A stretch of DNA of 64,000 nucleotides. Source: Limnohabitans sp. INBF002 (GTDB lineage: Bacteria; Pseudomonadota; Gammaproteobacteria; Burkholderiales; Burkholderiaceae_C). Below, one piece after another: positions 52,784 through 61,699 of this stretch. The position numbers and the translations under genes are program-made. Position 1 is the first letter of the stretch. Each line of letters starts with the position of its first letter. Location of the stretch: positions 310,001 through 374,000 of the forward strand of contig NZ_AP027055.1 of NCBI RefSeq assembly GCF_027924905.1, written 5' to 3'. Below the pieces are notes generated by a model. The model worked only from the letters and a program-made list of their open reading frames with translations, searched no databases and had not been told where the DNA came from.

Positions 52784-54007
52784 ATGAAAACAATCAAGCT
52801 AAGAGAAGGCAAAGAGCGTTCTGCCTTGCGCCGCCACCCGTGGATTTTTGACAGCGCCATTGCCAAAGGCAGCGGTGACGCGGGTGAAACCGTGCGGGTC
52901 GAAGCCAACGATGGCAAGTTCCTCGGCTGGGCCTCGTTCAGCCCCGAATCCAAAATTCGTGCGCGCATTTGGAGTTTTGACGAAGGCCAGCGCATTGACG
53001 CGTCGTTCTTCAAAGCCTCTATCGCCCGTGCCATTGCAGCGCGCAGCCGGTTTGACATTCAAAGCAACGGTGTGCGTCTGATCCATGGCGAGTCCGATGG
53101 TTTACCTGGTCTCATCGTGGACCGCTACGACGACATCTTGGTGGCCTCGTTTTTATCGTGCGGTACCGAGCGCTGGAAGAGCGTGATTGCCGACGAGTTG
53201 CTGGCGCAAACAGGCCTCACCAAACTCTACGAACGCTCAGACTCCAACGTGCGCAAGCTCGAAGGCTTGCCCGAGGTGACGGGTTGGCTGCGCGGCGAGG
53301 GCGCTACGGGCTTGGTGCTGCGCGAGCACGATTGGCAGCTGTCGCTCGACGTGGCCGAGGGGCACAAGACCGGGTTTTATTTGGACCAACGCGACAGCCG
53401 CAAGAAGTTTGCCGATTACGCCAAGCGTTTGCAGTTTCAGCGCGTGCTCAATTGCTATTGCTACACAGGCGGCTTTACCGTGGCCGCTTTGGCAGGCGGT
53501 GCGGCGCATGTGACGTCGATTGACTCATCTGGCCCCGCGATTGAATTGGCCAAAGCCAACGTGGCACTGAACGGCTTTGACGCCGCACGCACCACGATGA
53601 TGGATGCCGATGTGAACGCGTCCTTGCGCCAATTCATTCAAGAAGGCCGTACGTTTGACGCCATCGTGCTTGATCCCCCGAAGTTCGCACCGTCTGCTGC
53701 CCATGCCGACCGCGCGGCGCGCGCTTACAAAGACATCAACCGCTTGGCGTTCAAGCTGCTAGAGCCGGGCGGCGTGCTGTTCACCTACAGCTGTTCGGGC
53801 GGCATCAGCGCGGACTTGTTCCACAAAATCATTGCCTCCGCAGGCATCGATGCGCCGTGCGATGGCTACATCAGCGAACGCATGCAAGGTGCGCCCGACC
53901 ATCCGATGACGCTGACCTTCCCCGAGGGCGAATACCTCAAGGGTTTGGTGGTTGTTAAAGCCGCTGAGCTGGTTGAAAAACCCAAGTCGGCCACAATATC
54001 GAGTTGA
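52784..54007 (+). CDS. rlmI: 23S rRNA cytosine C5 methyltransferase (RlmI type)
   Basis: SAM-dependent RNA methyltransferase of 407 residues: an N-terminal PUA domain (IKLREGKERSALRRHPWIFD), a middle domain, and the Rossmann domain with LNCYCYTGGFTVAALAGGA. DPPKFAPS starts at residue 297, and the catalytic Cys is C337 in FTYSCSGG. The family methylates 23S rRNA. Assignment to RlmI rather than another COG1092 member rests on the PUA domain. Confidence 0.88.
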   Translation: MKTIKLREGKERSALRRHPWIFDSAIAKGSGDAGETVRVEANDGKFLGWASFSPESKIRARIWSFDEGQRIDASFFKASIARAIAARSRFDIQSNGVRLIHGESDGLPGLIVDRYDDILVASFLSCGTERWKSVIADELLAQTGLTKLYERSDSNVRKLEGLPEVTGWLRGEGATGLVLREHDWQLSLDVAEGHKTGFYLDQRDSRKKFADYAKRLQFQRVLNCYCYTGGFTVAALAGGAAHVTSIDSSGPAIELAKANVALNGFDAARTTMMDADVNASLRQFIQEGRTFDAIVLDPPKFAPSAAHADRAARAYKDINRLAFKLLEPGGVLFTYSCSGGISADLFHKIIASAGIDAPCDGYISERMQGAPDHPMTLTFPEGEYLKGLVVVKAAELVEKPKSATISS

Positions 54008-54038
54008 TTGAAACGTTCAGAAATAAGGCTTCTCTTCT

Positions 54039-55148
54039 ATGTTGATCCCCGCCACCATCCTGACCGGCTTTTTGGGCTCGGGCAAAACCACCTTGCTCAA
54101 GCGCGTGCTGACTGAGGCCCACGGCCAAAAAATCGCCATCATCGAAAACGAGTTTGGCGAAGAAAACATCGACAACGAAATCTTGGTGTCTGACACCAAC
54201 GAGCAAATCATTCAGATGAACAACGGCTGCGTGTGCTGCTCGATCCGCGAAGATTTGCGCACCACGCTGCAACTGTTGGCCGCCAAAAAGCGCAAAGGCT
54301 TGCTCGACTTTGACCGCGTGGTGATTGAAACCACCGGCTTGGCCGACCCCGGCCCCGTGGCACAAACCTTTTTCATGGACGACGAGATTGCCGAAAGCTT
54401 CTTGCTCGACTCCATCTTGACTTTGGTCGACGCCAAACACGCCGCTCAGCAGCTGAACGACCGCCAAGAAGCGCGCCGCCAAGTGGGCTTTGCCGATCAA
54501 ATCTTCATCAGCAAGGCTGACCTCGTGTCACCTGCTGAACTGGATGCCTTGCAACACCGTCTGAAGCACATGAACCCACGTGCCCCACAAAAAGTGGTGC
54601 ACTTTGGTGAGGTGTCGTTGGCTGAGGTGTTTGACCTGCGCGGCTTCAACCTGAACGCCAAGCTCGACATCGATCCTGACTTCTTGTCGGACGACGACCA
54701 CCACCACCACCACGATGGCGAGCACTGCGACCATCCTTCCCACAAGCACGACCATGCACACGACCACGGTCACGGCCATGACCACGCGCATTGCGACCAT
54801 GACCATGTGCACGACGAGCACTGCAACCACGGCCATCATCACCACCATGACGATGACGTGAAGAGCTTTGTCTACAAGTCCAAGCGTCAGTTCGACCCCG
54901 CCAAGTTGGAAGACTTCCTTGGGGCCATCGTCAACATCTATGGCCCCAAGATGCTGCGCTACAAAGGCGTGCTGAATATGAAGGGCACCGAAAAGAAGGT
55001 GATCTTCCAAGGTGTGCACCAGTTGATGGGCAGCGATTTGGGCCCTGATTGGGCCGAAGGCGAAGAGCGCGTCAGCAAGATGGTGTTCATCGGTATTGAT
55101 CTGCCCAAAGACATCTTGATTCAAGGCCTTGACCAATCATTGGTTTAA
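54039..55148 (+). CDS. COG0523 (CobW-type) GTPase with a histidine-rich metal loop
   Basis: G3E-family GTPase of 369 residues, likely a zinc or cobalt metallochaperone. Walker A is GFLGSGKTTLL, the metal-binding CxCC is in NGCVCCSI, then ETTGLADPGP and ISKADLV (NKxD-like). A loop at about residues 218-273 is nearly all His, Asp and Cys. The C-terminal CobW domain is complete (MKGTEKKVIFQGVHQLMG). The loop suggests metal storage or transfer. Lies between rlmI and dksA; no Zur box is obvious in the 31-base spacer. Confidence 0.9.
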   Translation: MLIPATILTGFLGSGKTTLLKRVLTEAHGQKIAIIENEFGEENIDNEILVSDTNEQIIQMNNGCVCCSIREDLRTTLQLLAAKKRKGLLDFDRVVIETTGLADPGPVAQTFFMDDEIAESFLLDSILTLVDAKHAAQQLNDRQEARRQVGFADQIFISKADLVSPAELDALQHRLKHMNPRAPQKVVHFGEVSLAEVFDLRGFNLNAKLDIDPDFLSDDDHHHHHDGEHCDHPSHKHDHAHDHGHGHDHAHCDHDHVHDEHCNHGHHHHHDDDVKSFVYKSKRQFDPAKLEDFLGAIVNIYGPKMLRYKGVLNMKGTEKKVIFQGVHQLMGSDLGPDWAEGEERVSKMVFIGIDLPKDILIQGLDQSLV

Positions 55149-55172
55149 TGAATTTTGTTAGTTTTTGCTAAT

Positions 55173-55203
55173 TTGATAAAGCCTTGGGGTTTGTGGCTAC
55201 AAT
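55173..55203 (+). promoter_or_regulatory. Promoter of the dksA-like gene
   Basis: TTGATA (55173-55178) and TACAAT (55198-55203) fit a sigma-70 promoter with a 19-base spacer. Downstream, CCAGAC and GTCTGG can pair to form a leader hairpin before the AGGAGAC ribosome binding site. Confidence 0.45.
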
Positions 55204-55262
55204 CCCGCGCGCCAGACCCTGCCAGCACACCCGTGCCGTCTGGGGCAGCCAGGAGACCCACA

Positions 55263-56519
55263 GTGAACGCTAAATCCAAGAAAACCGCTTCTAAGAAGCC
55301 TGTTCCCGCTAAAAAAGCGGCTAAAACAGCGGCAACGCCCAAAGCGGTTGCGAAGAAAGTTGTGAAAAAACCTGTGGCGGTGAAGACCCCCGCAAAGTCT
55401 GCCAAGCCAGCGGCTAAGCCCGTGGCTAAGAAGGCTGCACCAGTGAAAGCGGCCGCGAAGAAGGTGGTCGCCAAAAAGGTGCCTGCTAAAAAGCCAACCG
55501 CTCCTAAGGCTGTGCCTAAAAAGGTGGTCGCTAAGAAGGCTGCTGCACCTGTTAAAAAAGCTGTGGCTAAAAAAGCACCTGCCAAAGTGGTGAAGGCGCC
55601 TGCCAAGACCACCAAAGCGCCGGCAAAAACGGTCAAAGTCGCCGCCAAACCTGTGGCTAAAAAGGCGGCGGCTAAACCCGCTGTCAAAGTTGCAACCAAG
55701 GCTGCGCCAAAGCCGGCTCCTAAAGCTGTAACCAAAGCAGTGGCTAAACCAGTCGTCAAGGCTGTACCTGTCAAGAAGGCGCCTGCTGCAAAGCCCGCAC
55801 CCGCCAAAGCGGCTGTGGTCAAAGCGGCCAAGCCTGCCAAAGAACCCAAAGTCAAAGTGGTGGCCGCGCCTGCACCCATCGTGCACGTGACGCCCATCAT
55901 TCCTGGCTACACCCCTGTGGTGCACAAGAAAAACTCCAGAGCTGCCAAGATGGCAGCTTTGGTTCCACCCCCGCCAGCTCAAGTGGTTGCGTCCAACGCA
56001 GCCAAGAACAGCTTTATGCCGATGACGGCACCCTCTGCTCCAACCATTGTTCCTGTGATACCTAAAAAAGACGCCAAGCTCGCTAATAACTGGAAGACCA
56101 AAACGGCCGACCAACTGACTGATGCCGAAATTATCGCCATGCCCGACAGCGAGTACATGAATGACACTCAAATGGCATTTTTCCGCCTCAAGCTCGTTCA
56201 GTTGAAAAACGAAGTGCTGAGCAATGCCAGCGAAACCACCGAACATCTGCGTGAAGACACCGTGGTCGTGCCTGATCCTGCTGATCGCGCCACGATTGAA
56301 GAAGAACACGCCTTGGAATTGCGCACACGCGACCGTGAACGCAAGTTGCTCAAGAAGATTGAGCAATCCATCCAACGCATCGACAGCGGTGACTACGGCT
56401 ACTGCGACGAGACCGGTGAAGCCATCGGTGTGGGCCGTTTGTTGGCCCGTCCTACTGCCAGTTTGTCGCTGGAAGCGCAAGAACGTCGCGAAATCAAGCA
56501 GCGTATGTTCGGAGATTGA
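55263..56519 (+). CDS. dksA: DksA with a long histone H1-like N-terminal tail and a one-cysteine zinc finger
   Basis: RNA polymerase secondary-channel regulator working with ppGpp. The GTG at 55263 (AGGAGAC upstream) gives 418 residues, far longer than the usual 150. Residues 1 to about 235 are Lys/Ala/Pro/Val repeats of histone H1 type (AAKKAAK-like). Residues 293-418 are DksA: the coiled coil with tip DPADRATIEEEHALELRTRD (quoted from the Asp motif) and the globular part GDYGYCDETGEAIGVGRLLA. Of the four zinc cysteines only the first remains; the others are T, S and A. The tip aspartates are intact, so activity is expected. Confidence 0.9.
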   Translation: MNAKSKKTASKKPVPAKKAAKTAATPKAVAKKVVKKPVAVKTPAKSAKPAAKPVAKKAAPVKAAAKKVVAKKVPAKKPTAPKAVPKKVVAKKAAAPVKKAVAKKAPAKVVKAPAKTTKAPAKTVKVAAKPVAKKAAAKPAVKVATKAAPKPAPKAVTKAVAKPVVKAVPVKKAPAAKPAPAKAAVVKAAKPAKEPKVKVVAAPAPIVHVTPIIPGYTPVVHKKNSRAAKMAALVPPPPAQVVASNAAKNSFMPMTAPSAPTIVPVIPKKDAKLANNWKTKTADQLTDAEIIAMPDSEYMNDTQMAFFRLKLVQLKNEVLSNASETTEHLREDTVVVPDPADRATIEEEHALELRTRDRERKLLKKIEQSIQRIDSGDYGYCDETGEAIGVGRLLARPTASLSLEAQERREIKQRMFGD

Positions 56520-56546
56520 TGGTCTAAACGCCAAAAATCATCAAAA

Positions 56547-56572
56547 AGCAGGCTACCTAGCCTGCTTTTTTT
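56547..56572 (+). terminator. Terminator of the dksA-like gene
   Basis: AGCAGGCTA-CC-TAGCCTGCT perfect stem followed by six more T, 27 bases after the stop. Confidence 0.95.
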
Positions 56573-56730
56573 ATGCCTTTTTCTCTTCATAACCCACTTT
56601 TAGTGCCCTTGCTAAGTGCTTCATTTATAACGATTTTTAACCCTTGGTGTGGATGTTAAAATCGCCGTAAGTTGTTGATTTCATTGAAAAAATCCCAAAT
56701 TTAGGCGTTCAGAACTCGTTTTCCTGCTAC
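56573..56730. other. Upstream region of the dcw cluster
   Basis: This A/T-rich region between dksA and the MraZ boxes has no ORF. It should contain the main promoter of the division cluster. TTAAAAT near 56655 is a possible -10, but no -35 can be assigned with confidence. Confidence 0.45.
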
Positions 56731-56770
56731 AGTGCAAATAAGTGCAATTAAGTGGTGAAAAGTGCCTTTG
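56731..56770 (+). promoter_or_regulatory. Four 10-base MraZ-binding repeats
   Basis: AGTG occurs at 56731, 56741, 56751 and 56761, exactly ten bases apart, in the context AGTGCAAATA, AGTGCAATTA, AGTGGTGAAA, AGTGCCTTTG. MraZ binds direct repeats with this spacing upstream of its own gene, so this is its operator. Four units rather than three is notable. Confidence 0.8.
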
Positions 56771-56824
56771 GTGCTTTTGCCGCTGTTGTTTTGTTGATTT
56801 GTTTGTGGAAAAAGGGTCGCCAAC

Positions 56825-57253
56825 GTGTTTCAGGGTGCTTCATCGCTGAGTCTCGACGCCAAAGGCCGTCTGTCGGTGCCAACCAGGCATCGCGACGTCT
56901 TGAGCGCGACTGCGGCTGGGCAGCTCACCATCACACGTCACCCCCACGGCTGTTTGATGGTCTTCCCGCGTCCCGAGTGGGAAAAGTTCCGTGAACGCAT
57001 TGCCGCGCTGCCGATGAGCGCGCAATGGTGGAAACGCATCTTCTTGGGCAACGCGATGGATGTGGAGATGGATGGCACAGGCCGTGTCCTCATCTCGCCC
57101 GAGCTGCGCACCGCAGCGGGTATCAGCAAAGACACCATGCTGCTTGGCATGGGTAACCACTTTGAACTTTGGGACAAGGCGACCTACGAGGCGCAAGAAG
57201 CCCAAGCCATGCAGGGCGACATGCCCGATGTGTTCAAGGAATTTTCTTTTTAA
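56825..57253 (+). CDS. mraZ: Transcriptional regulator MraZ
   Basis: Ring-forming AbrB-fold regulator of the dcw cluster, 142 residues. It starts at the GTG at 56825. Both repeats of the fold are clear: [14 protein letters not shown] (DxKGRxxxPxxxR) and [14 protein letters not shown]. It ends four bases before rsmH. It controls its own operon through the upstream AGTG repeats. Confidence 0.95.
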   Translation: MFQGASSLSLDAKGRLSVPTRHRDVLSATAAGQLTITRHPHGCLMVFPRPEWEKFRERIAALPMSAQWWKRIFLGNAMDVEMDGTGRVLISPELRTAAGISKDTMLLGMGNHFELWDKATYEAQEAQAMQGDMPDVFKEFSF

Positions 57254-57256
57254 AGG

Positions 57257-58180
57257 ATGACGGTGGATACGCCATGGCTGCACACCACCGTCCTACTCAG
57301 CGAAGCTGTCGACGCCCTCGACATCAAGCCGGACGGTACATATGTGGACGCGACCTTTGGTCGTGGCGGGCATTCCCGTCTCATCTTGTCCAAGCTTTCG
57401 CCCAAGGGCCGTTTGATTGCATTCGACAAAGACCTCGATGCAATTGCAGCGGCCGAACAAATTCAAGACCCGCGTTTCTCGATTCGTCACCAAGGCTTCA
57501 CGCACTTGGGCGAGTTGGACGCGGGCTCGATCGACGGCGTGCTGATGGATTTGGGGGTGAGCTCACCCCAGATCGACAACCCAGCACGCGGTTTCTCTTT
57601 TCGAAACGACGGTCCTTTGGACATGCGCATGGACACCACACGTGGCCAAAGCGTGTCCGAGTGGCTGGCCGAGGCGGAAGTCCAACACATCGCGGAGGTG
57701 ATACGTGAATATGGCGAAGAACGGTTTGCTTTACAGATTGCAAAGGCGATTGATGCTCGCCGACAAGAACGGGGCGTGCCTACATCCACCTCTGAACTGG
57801 CCAAGCTCGTGGCTGACACGGTCAAAACCCGCGAGCCGGGCAAGGACCCTGCAACGCGCACATTTCAGGCTTTTCGGATTTTCATCAATGCCGAGCTTGA
57901 GGAGTTGCAACAAGCGTTAAGCGCTTCGTTGCAAGTGCTGCGCCCCGGAGGTCGATTGGCTGTGATCAGTTTCCATTCTTTGGAAGACCGCATCGTCAAG
58001 CAGTTCATCACGCAACACTCGCGTGAGGTGTATGACCGCCGTGCGCCGTTTGCAGCTCCCAAAGTGATGGACTTCAAAGCGATTGATCGCGTCAAGCCCA
58101 GCGCCGCCGAGGTGGAGGGTAACCCCCGCTCACGCAGTGCCATCATGCGCGTGGCTGAGCGCTTAGGAGCTGGCGCATGA
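57257..58180 (+). CDS. rsmH: 16S rRNA m4C1402 methyltransferase RsmH (MraW)
   Basis: SAM-dependent methyltransferase, 307 residues. [16 protein letters not shown] is the SAM motif, [20 protein letters not shown] the family block, and [15 protein letters not shown] and [14 protein letters not shown] the C-terminal signatures. It methylates C1402 in the ribosomal P site. The ATG overlaps the ribosome-site region just after mraZ, and the end overlaps ftsL by four bases. Confidence 0.96.
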   Translation: MTVDTPWLHTTVLLSEAVDALDIKPDGTYVDATFGRGGHSRLILSKLSPKGRLIAFDKDLDAIAAAEQIQDPRFSIRHQGFTHLGELDAGSIDGVLMDLGVSSPQIDNPARGFSFRNDGPLDMRMDTTRGQSVSEWLAEAEVQHIAEVIREYGEERFALQIAKAIDARRQERGVPTSTSELAKLVADTVKTREPGKDPATRTFQAFRIFINAELEELQQALSASLQVLRPGGRLAVISFHSLEDRIVKQFITQHSREVYDRRAPFAAPKVMDFKAIDRVKPSAAEVEGNPRSRSAIMRVAERLGAGA

Positions 58181-58467
58181 GTCGCGTGAGCTTCTTGCTG
58201 ATGATTGCCGTGATGGCGAGCGCGCTGTATTTGGTGCGCACGCAATACGAGTCACGTTCACTCACCACCGAGATTGACCGAGCCACTAGCTTGGCCCGCA
58301 ATTTAGAAACTGAAAACGACCGCTTGGATGTGGAGCGCCGTGCGCAAGCCACGCCACTGCGTGTTGAAAAATTGGCGCGTGAGCAACTGCACATGCGCAC
58401 CATCACGCCCGCCATCACGCAATACGCCACCGTTCAAGGTGCCGCTTCTGCGGAGGTTCGCCCATGA
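58177..58467 (+). CDS. ftsL: Cell division protein FtsL
   Basis: Small bitopic division protein, 96 residues. One membrane segment (about 3-22) is followed by a heptad-rich periplasmic coiled coil ([20 protein letters not shown]). It partners with FtsB and FtsQ. Sequence conservation is low, but its position between rsmH and ftsI with four-base overlaps on both sides makes the call safe. Confidence 0.93.
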   Translation: MSRVSFLLMIAVMASALYLVRTQYESRSLTTEIDRATSLARNLETENDRLDVERRAQATPLRVEKLAREQLHMRTITPAITQYATVQGAASAEVRP

Positions 58468-60203
58468 GCAGCCGCAGCGTGCAATACACCTCTAGCCCCT
58501 TGCTCGCCAGTAAGACGCCCATCTGGCGTAGCCAGTTCATCGTGGCTGTCATTGCCGCGGGCTTCTTAGGCTTGGTGGCGCGCGCTGCGTATGTGCAAGT
58601 GATTGACAACGCCTTCTTCAAACGCCAAGGCACGGTGCGTTTTGTGCGTACTTTGGATTTGCCAGCCAACCGCGGTCGCATCTTGGACCGTCACGGCAAC
58701 ATCTTGGCGTCCAGCGTGCCTGTGCCCAGCATTTGGGCCAACCCAGAAGACATCGAACGTGACCCCGCCAAGCTCAAAGCCTTGGCTAAGTTGCTGGGCA
58801 TGAGTGCGACTGATCTCGATAAAAAGCTCCAAGACGAGGACAAAACCTTTGTGTGGCTCAAGCGCCAAGTCGATGAGTCGGTGGCCAAAGACATTGCCGC
58901 ACTCAAGATCAAAGGCGTGTACGACCGCAAAGAGTACAAGCGCATTTACCCCGAGGGTGAGTCGGTGGCGCATGTGGTGGGCTTCACCAACGTTGAGAAC
59001 TTGGGTCAGGAAGGCGTCGAGCTGACCTTCAACAAAGACTTGGGTGGCAAAGCCGGCTCGCGTCGCGTCATCAAAGACCGCTTGGGTCGTGTGGTGGAAG
59101 ACATTGGCGAAATGGTGCCGCCCGTCGATGGTCAAGATTTGCAACTGAGCATTGACAGCAAGGTGCAGTACTTTGCTTACGAAAAAATCAAAGAGTCGGT
59201 GGTCAACAACAAGGCCGTTGCTGGCAGTGTGGTGGTGCTCGATATCAAGACGGGCGAGGTGTTGGCTTTGGTCAACTACCCCAGTTACTCGCCGGGGAAA
59301 CGAGGTAGCTTGAGTGGTGCGCAACTGCGCAACCGAGCCCTCACCGACACGTTTGAACCCGGATCCACCATGAAACCCCTCGTGGTGGGTTTGGCTTTGG
59401 AAAAGGGCATTGTCAAGCCCGAGACCTTGATTCAAACCGCGCCCGGCAAATTGCAAATGGGCACGGCCACCATCACCGATGCACACCCACACGGTGTGTT
59501 GAGCGTGAATGAAGTGATTCAAAAATCCAGCAACGTGGGCACGGTGAAGATCGCCATGCAAATGCAGCCCCACGATATGTGGGAAGTGTTCACGCAAATG
59601 GGCTTGGGACAAAAACCTCAAGTGCCTTTTCCTGGTGCAGTGGCCGGCAAAGTGCGCGCTTACAAAACATGGCGTCCGATTGAGCAAGCCACGATGAGTT
59701 ATGGCTATGGCCTGTCCACCAGTTTGTTTCAGCTGGCACAGGCGTACACCGTGTTTGCGCACGATGGCGAAATGGTGCCCATGAGTTTGGTGAAAACCAA
59801 CCAAGCGCAAGTCAGTGGTGCGCGGGTGTTTTCGTCGCAGAACGCCGCCGCCATTCGCAACATGTTGCACATGGTGACCATTCAAGGTGGCACAGCGCCC
59901 AAGGCGCAAACCATGGGCTATTCCGTCGGTGGCAAAACCGGCACCGCGCACAAGGTGGAAGGCAAGGGCTACGCCAGCAAAAAATACCGTGGCTTCTTCG
60001 TGGGCATCGCGCCCATCGACAACCCACGCATCGTGGTGGCTGTGATGGTGGACGAGCCCACCAATGGCGCTTACTTCGGTGGCGATGTGGCAGCACCCGT
60101 GTTCAGCCAAACCGTGCAACAAACCTTGCGCATGATGGGCGTGCAGCCCGACATGGCGGTCAAGCCCCAAGTGGTGACCAAGGTTGAGAAGGAGTCGTTT
60201 TGA
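58464..60203 (+). CDS. ftsI: Septal peptidoglycan transpeptidase FtsI (PBP3)
   Basis: Penicillin-binding protein of the divisome, 579 residues. One N-terminal membrane helix (about 22-43), pedestal domain with NRGRILDRHGNILA, and transpeptidase domain with the nucleophile S301 in STMKPL, SSN at 355-357 and KTG at 491-493. It cross-links septal wall with FtsW. The stop overlaps the murE ATG by one base. Confidence 0.96.
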   Translation: MSSRSVQYTSSPLLASKTPIWRSQFIVAVIAAGFLGLVARAAYVQVIDNAFFKRQGTVRFVRTLDLPANRGRILDRHGNILASSVPVPSIWANPEDIERDPAKLKALAKLLGMSATDLDKKLQDEDKTFVWLKRQVDESVAKDIAALKIKGVYDRKEYKRIYPEGESVAHVVGFTNVENLGQEGVELTFNKDLGGKAGSRRVIKDRLGRVVEDIGEMVPPVDGQDLQLSIDSKVQYFAYEKIKESVVNNKAVAGSVVVLDIKTGEVLALVNYPSYSPGKRGSLSGAQLRNRALTDTFEPGSTMKPLVVGLALEKGIVKPETLIQTAPGKLQMGTATITDAHPHGVLSVNEVIQKSSNVGTVKIAMQMQPHDMWEVFTQMGLGQKPQVPFPGAVAGKVRAYKTWRPIEQATMSYGYGLSTSLFQLAQAYTVFAHDGEMVPMSLVKTNQAQVSGARVFSSQNAAAIRNMLHMVTIQGGTAPKAQTMGYSVGGKTGTAHKVEGKGYASKKYRGFFVGIAPIDNPRIVVAVMVDEPTNGAYFGGDVAAPVFSQTVQQTLRMMGVQPDMAVKPQVVTKVEKESF

Positions 60204-61699
60204 TGAAACGACTGCATAGCCCCCAAGACGCCGCACAGTGGTTGCACACCCAGGTGCGTGGTGTGTTGCACACTGACAGCCGCCGTGTGGGTGCAGGTGA
60301 TGGCTTCATCGCCTGGCCCGGTGGTGTGACGGATGGCCGTCAGTTTGTGGCTTCTGCTGTGAAGCAAGGCGCCACCGCTTGTGTGGTCGAGCATTCGGGG
60401 GCTGAAGCCTTTTCTTGGGGTGACAGCGAAGCCATCGCCACTTACGACGGTCTCAAAGCGGCGAGCGGTCTCATCGCTGCCGCGTATTACGAACAACCCA
60501 GCCAAGCGCTGGACGTGGTGGCCATCACGGGCACCAATGGCAAAACATCCACCGCGTGGTGGCTGGCGCATGCGCTGCAAAACGCAGGTAAACGCTGCGC
60601 CATGGTGGGCACTTTGGGTGTGGGTGAAGTGGGTCACCTTGAAGTGACCGGCATGACCACGCCCGACCCCGTGTTGTTGCAAGCGCGTTTGCGCGACATG
60701 GCCGATGCGGGTGTGAAGGCTTGCGCCATTGAGGCCTCATCGATTGGTTTGGCTGAGCATCGTTTGGACGGCACGCAAGTGCGCGTGGCCATGTTCACCA
60801 ATTTCACGCAAGACCATTTGGATTACCACGGCGACATGGCCAGCTACTGGCAAGCCAAGCTGGCTTTGTTTAGCTGGGCGGGTTTGCAAGCTGCAGTGGT
60901 GAATATCGACGATGCACAAGGTGCAGCCTTGGCCGCACAACTGCAAGCGCGTGGCGATGTGCGTGTGTGGACAGTGTCTTGCATCGCTAATGCAACGTCA
61001 GGTGTGCAACACATCGTGGCGCGTCACATTCAGCACGGCGCAAGAGGCTTGTGCTTTGAAGTACTTGAAGGCGAAGAGGCTTATGCGTTGGAAACCCAAC
61101 TGGTGGGCCTCTACAACGTGAGTAATGTGTTGGGCGTGATCGCCTGCCTGCGCGCTTTGGGATACAGCTTGACTGACGCCGTGCAAGCGTGCCGCGTGTT
61201 GCCCGCTGTGCCGGGGCGTATGCAGACCGTCGGTGAAGCTGGTGAGCCGTTGGTGGTGATTGACTATGCGCACACGCCTGATGCGGTGGCGCAAGCGGTG
61301 CAAGCCTTGTTGCCATTGGCTCAATCGCGCGGCGGCGAACTCACCTGTGTGTTGGGTTGCGGCGGCGACCGCGATGCCGCCAAGCGCCCCTTGATGGCGG
61401 CTGCGGCAGAGCAACATGCACAGCACGTGGTGCTGACCAGCGACAACCCGCGCAGCGAAGACCCGCAAACAATTTTGAATCACATGTTGGCAGGCTTGCA
61501 GAACGCTGCCAAGACCATCGTGGTTGCTGACCGCGCGCAAGCCATTGCACAAACGGTGCAGCGCGCACGCGCCCAAGATGTGGTGTTAGTGGCGGGCAAA
61601 GGTCACGAGGATTACCAAGAAATCGCAGGCGTCAAATACCCGTTCAGCGATGTGCAGCACGCACGTGATGCCTTGGCGCAGAGGGGCGCGCATGTCTGA
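60203..61699 (+). CDS. murE: UDP-MurNAc-tripeptide synthetase MurE (meso-DAP adding)
   Basis: Cytoplasmic ATP-dependent ligase, 498 residues from the ATG at 60203 (AGAAGGAG upstream). The ATP loop GTNGKTS is at residues 110-116, and DNPR at 414-417 marks specificity for meso-diaminopimelate, the product of DapF. It adds the third residue of the wall peptide. It overlaps murF by eight bases. Confidence 0.96.
   Translation: MKRLHSPQDAAQWLHTQVRGVLHTDSRRVGAGDGFIAWPGGVTDGRQFVASAVKQGATACVVEHSGAEAFSWGDSEAIATYDGLKAASGLIAAAYYEQPSQALDVVAITGTNGKTSTAWWLAHALQNAGKRCAMVGTLGVGEVGHLEVTGMTTPDPVLLQARLRDMADAGVKACAIEASSIGLAEHRLDGTQVRVAMFTNFTQDHLDYHGDMASYWQAKLALFSWAGLQAAVVNIDDAQGAALAAQLQARGDVRVWTVSCIANATSGVQHIVARHIQHGARGLCFEVLEGEEAYALETQLVGLYNVSNVLGVIACLRALGYSLTDAVQACRVLPAVPGRMQTVGEAGEPLVVIDYAHTPDAVAQAVQALLPLAQSRGGELTCVLGCGGDRDAAKRPLMAAAAEQHAQHVVLTSDNPRSEDPQTILNHMLAGLQNAAKTIVVADRAQAIAQTVQRARAQDVVLVAGKGHEDYQEIAGVKYPFSDVQHARDALAQRGAHV

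Noticed and set aside
54690..54860. Possible simple-sequence repeat array or CRISPR-like repeat
   Set aside because: The CAC/GAC periodicity is just the His/Asp-rich loop of the COG0523 protein, in frame.
55263..55900. Possible separate histone H1-like gene
   Set aside because: The frame continues without a stop into DksA and no ribosome binding site precedes the DksA domain, so it is one chain.
55197..56534. A 445-residue minus-strand frame opposite the dksA-like gene
   Set aside because: It arises from the repetitive Lys/Ala codons of the tail; the plus strand has the DksA domain and ribosome binding site.
58566..60236. A 556-residue minus-strand frame opposite ftsI
   Set aside because: It is His-rich nonsense typical of the antisense of a GC-rich gene. 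ftsI has all catalytic motifs on the plus strand.
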